Part shown: positions 5,511 through 5,651 of the stretch, one piece after another
Position numbering within the stretch: the first letter of the stretch is position 1
How the letters are laid out: each line of letters begins with the position of its first letter
Origin: Chloroflexota bacterium
Lineage (GTDB): Bacteria; Chloroflexota; Anaerolineae; Promineifilales; Promineifilaceae
Direction of reading: 5' to 3'
DNA: 5,651 nt
Assembly: GCA_020353135.1 (NCBI GenBank)
Contig: CP070688.1
Location: 2,409,755-2,415,405 of the forward strand
Notes under the pieces: model-generated
What the model was told of the DNA's origin: nothing
Database searches by the model: none
Seen by the model: only the letters and a program-made list of their open reading frames with translations
Made by a program: the position numbers and the translations under genes

Positions 5511-5651
5511 ATGCAAGATGAAAATCGCGAACTGGAAGAAGCGGCAATCGAGGCCGAATTGGCCAGCCTTGATGCGGCCATCGAAGGCGCTGAAATGGTC
5601 GTCGAAGGCGCCGAGCTGATGGAAGCCGCCGACGATGTGGAAACGGTGAGC
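5511..5651 (+). CDS. Acidic helical protein, N-terminal part only (cut by window end)
   Basis: The frame opens at an ATG with a good ribosome binding site and stays open for 47 codons to the window edge. The visible part begins MQDENRELEEAAIEAEL and is dominated by Glu, Ala, Asp and aliphatic residues, with one Arg and no Lys, aromatic or Cys residues. Residues 24-30 (IEGAEMV) and 31-37 (VEGAELM) form a tandem heptad, also visible in the DNA as two 21-base units (5580-5600, 5601-5621), which suggests an amphipathic or coiled-coil helix. There is no signal peptide or membrane segment in the visible part. The family is not recognised. The Ala/Glu bias recalls the linker of the preceding gene, but this may be only compositional. 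The 221-base gap upstream leaves it open whether the two genes are co-transcribed. Confidence 0.75.
   Translation, partial: MQDENRELEEAAIEAELASLDAAIEGAEMVVEGAELMEAADDVETVS

Overview
The window (5651 bases) carries three complete genes and the start of a fourth, all on the + strand, with two non-coding gaps. It looks like chromosomal DNA of a moderately GC-rich, Gram-type-uncertain bacterium. The gene families point to Chloroflexota (Anaerolineae/Caldilineae-like) as the best guess: an EAD-NACHT-membrane protein, a PNP-DeoC fusion, and an HdeD-like membrane protein with a C-terminal DUF4332 domain. This taxonomic call is inference from families and was not tested by a search.

Layout. (1) 21-2177: a large NACHT-type STAND NTPase with a small N-terminal Death-like/effector-associated domain, a canonical Walker A and B, and about six membrane helices placed before a terminal FxHRxxxDYFA signature. 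Its base composition (about 47-48% GC in sampled lines) is clearly lower than that of its neighbours (about 65% in a sampled line of the next gene), which suggests an acquired conflict/defence-type gene. (2) 2210-3748: a fusion of trimeric-type purine nucleoside phosphorylase with deoxyribose-phosphate aldolase, both halves with intact catalytic residues. (3) 3749-4113: a 365-base intergenic region with a TATAAT box, a perfect 14-bp palindrome and several strong hairpins that can be drawn as a three-way junction; this is a candidate structured leader or small RNA. (4) 4114-5289: a six-helix DUF308/HdeD-like membrane protein joined by an Ala/Glu/Pro linker to a helix-hairpin-helix DUF4332 domain. 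(5) 5290-5510: a short gap with two hairpins. (6) 5511 to the window end: the start of a very acidic, helical protein with a good ribosome binding site, cut by the window edge.

How they work together. The PNP-DeoC protein is a salvage enzyme that would break down purine deoxynucleosides to a base plus acetaldehyde and glyceraldehyde-3-phosphate. The mutase step between its two activities is not encoded here. The NACHT gene has no visible effector partner in the window, although it runs directly into the salvage gene with a 32-base gap; co-transcription is possible but a functional link is not shown. The membrane DUF308-DUF4332 gene and the acidic gene after it share an Ala/Glu-rich character but are separated by 221 bases. 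The least explained parts are the NACHT protein's membrane insertion and the structured intergenic region.
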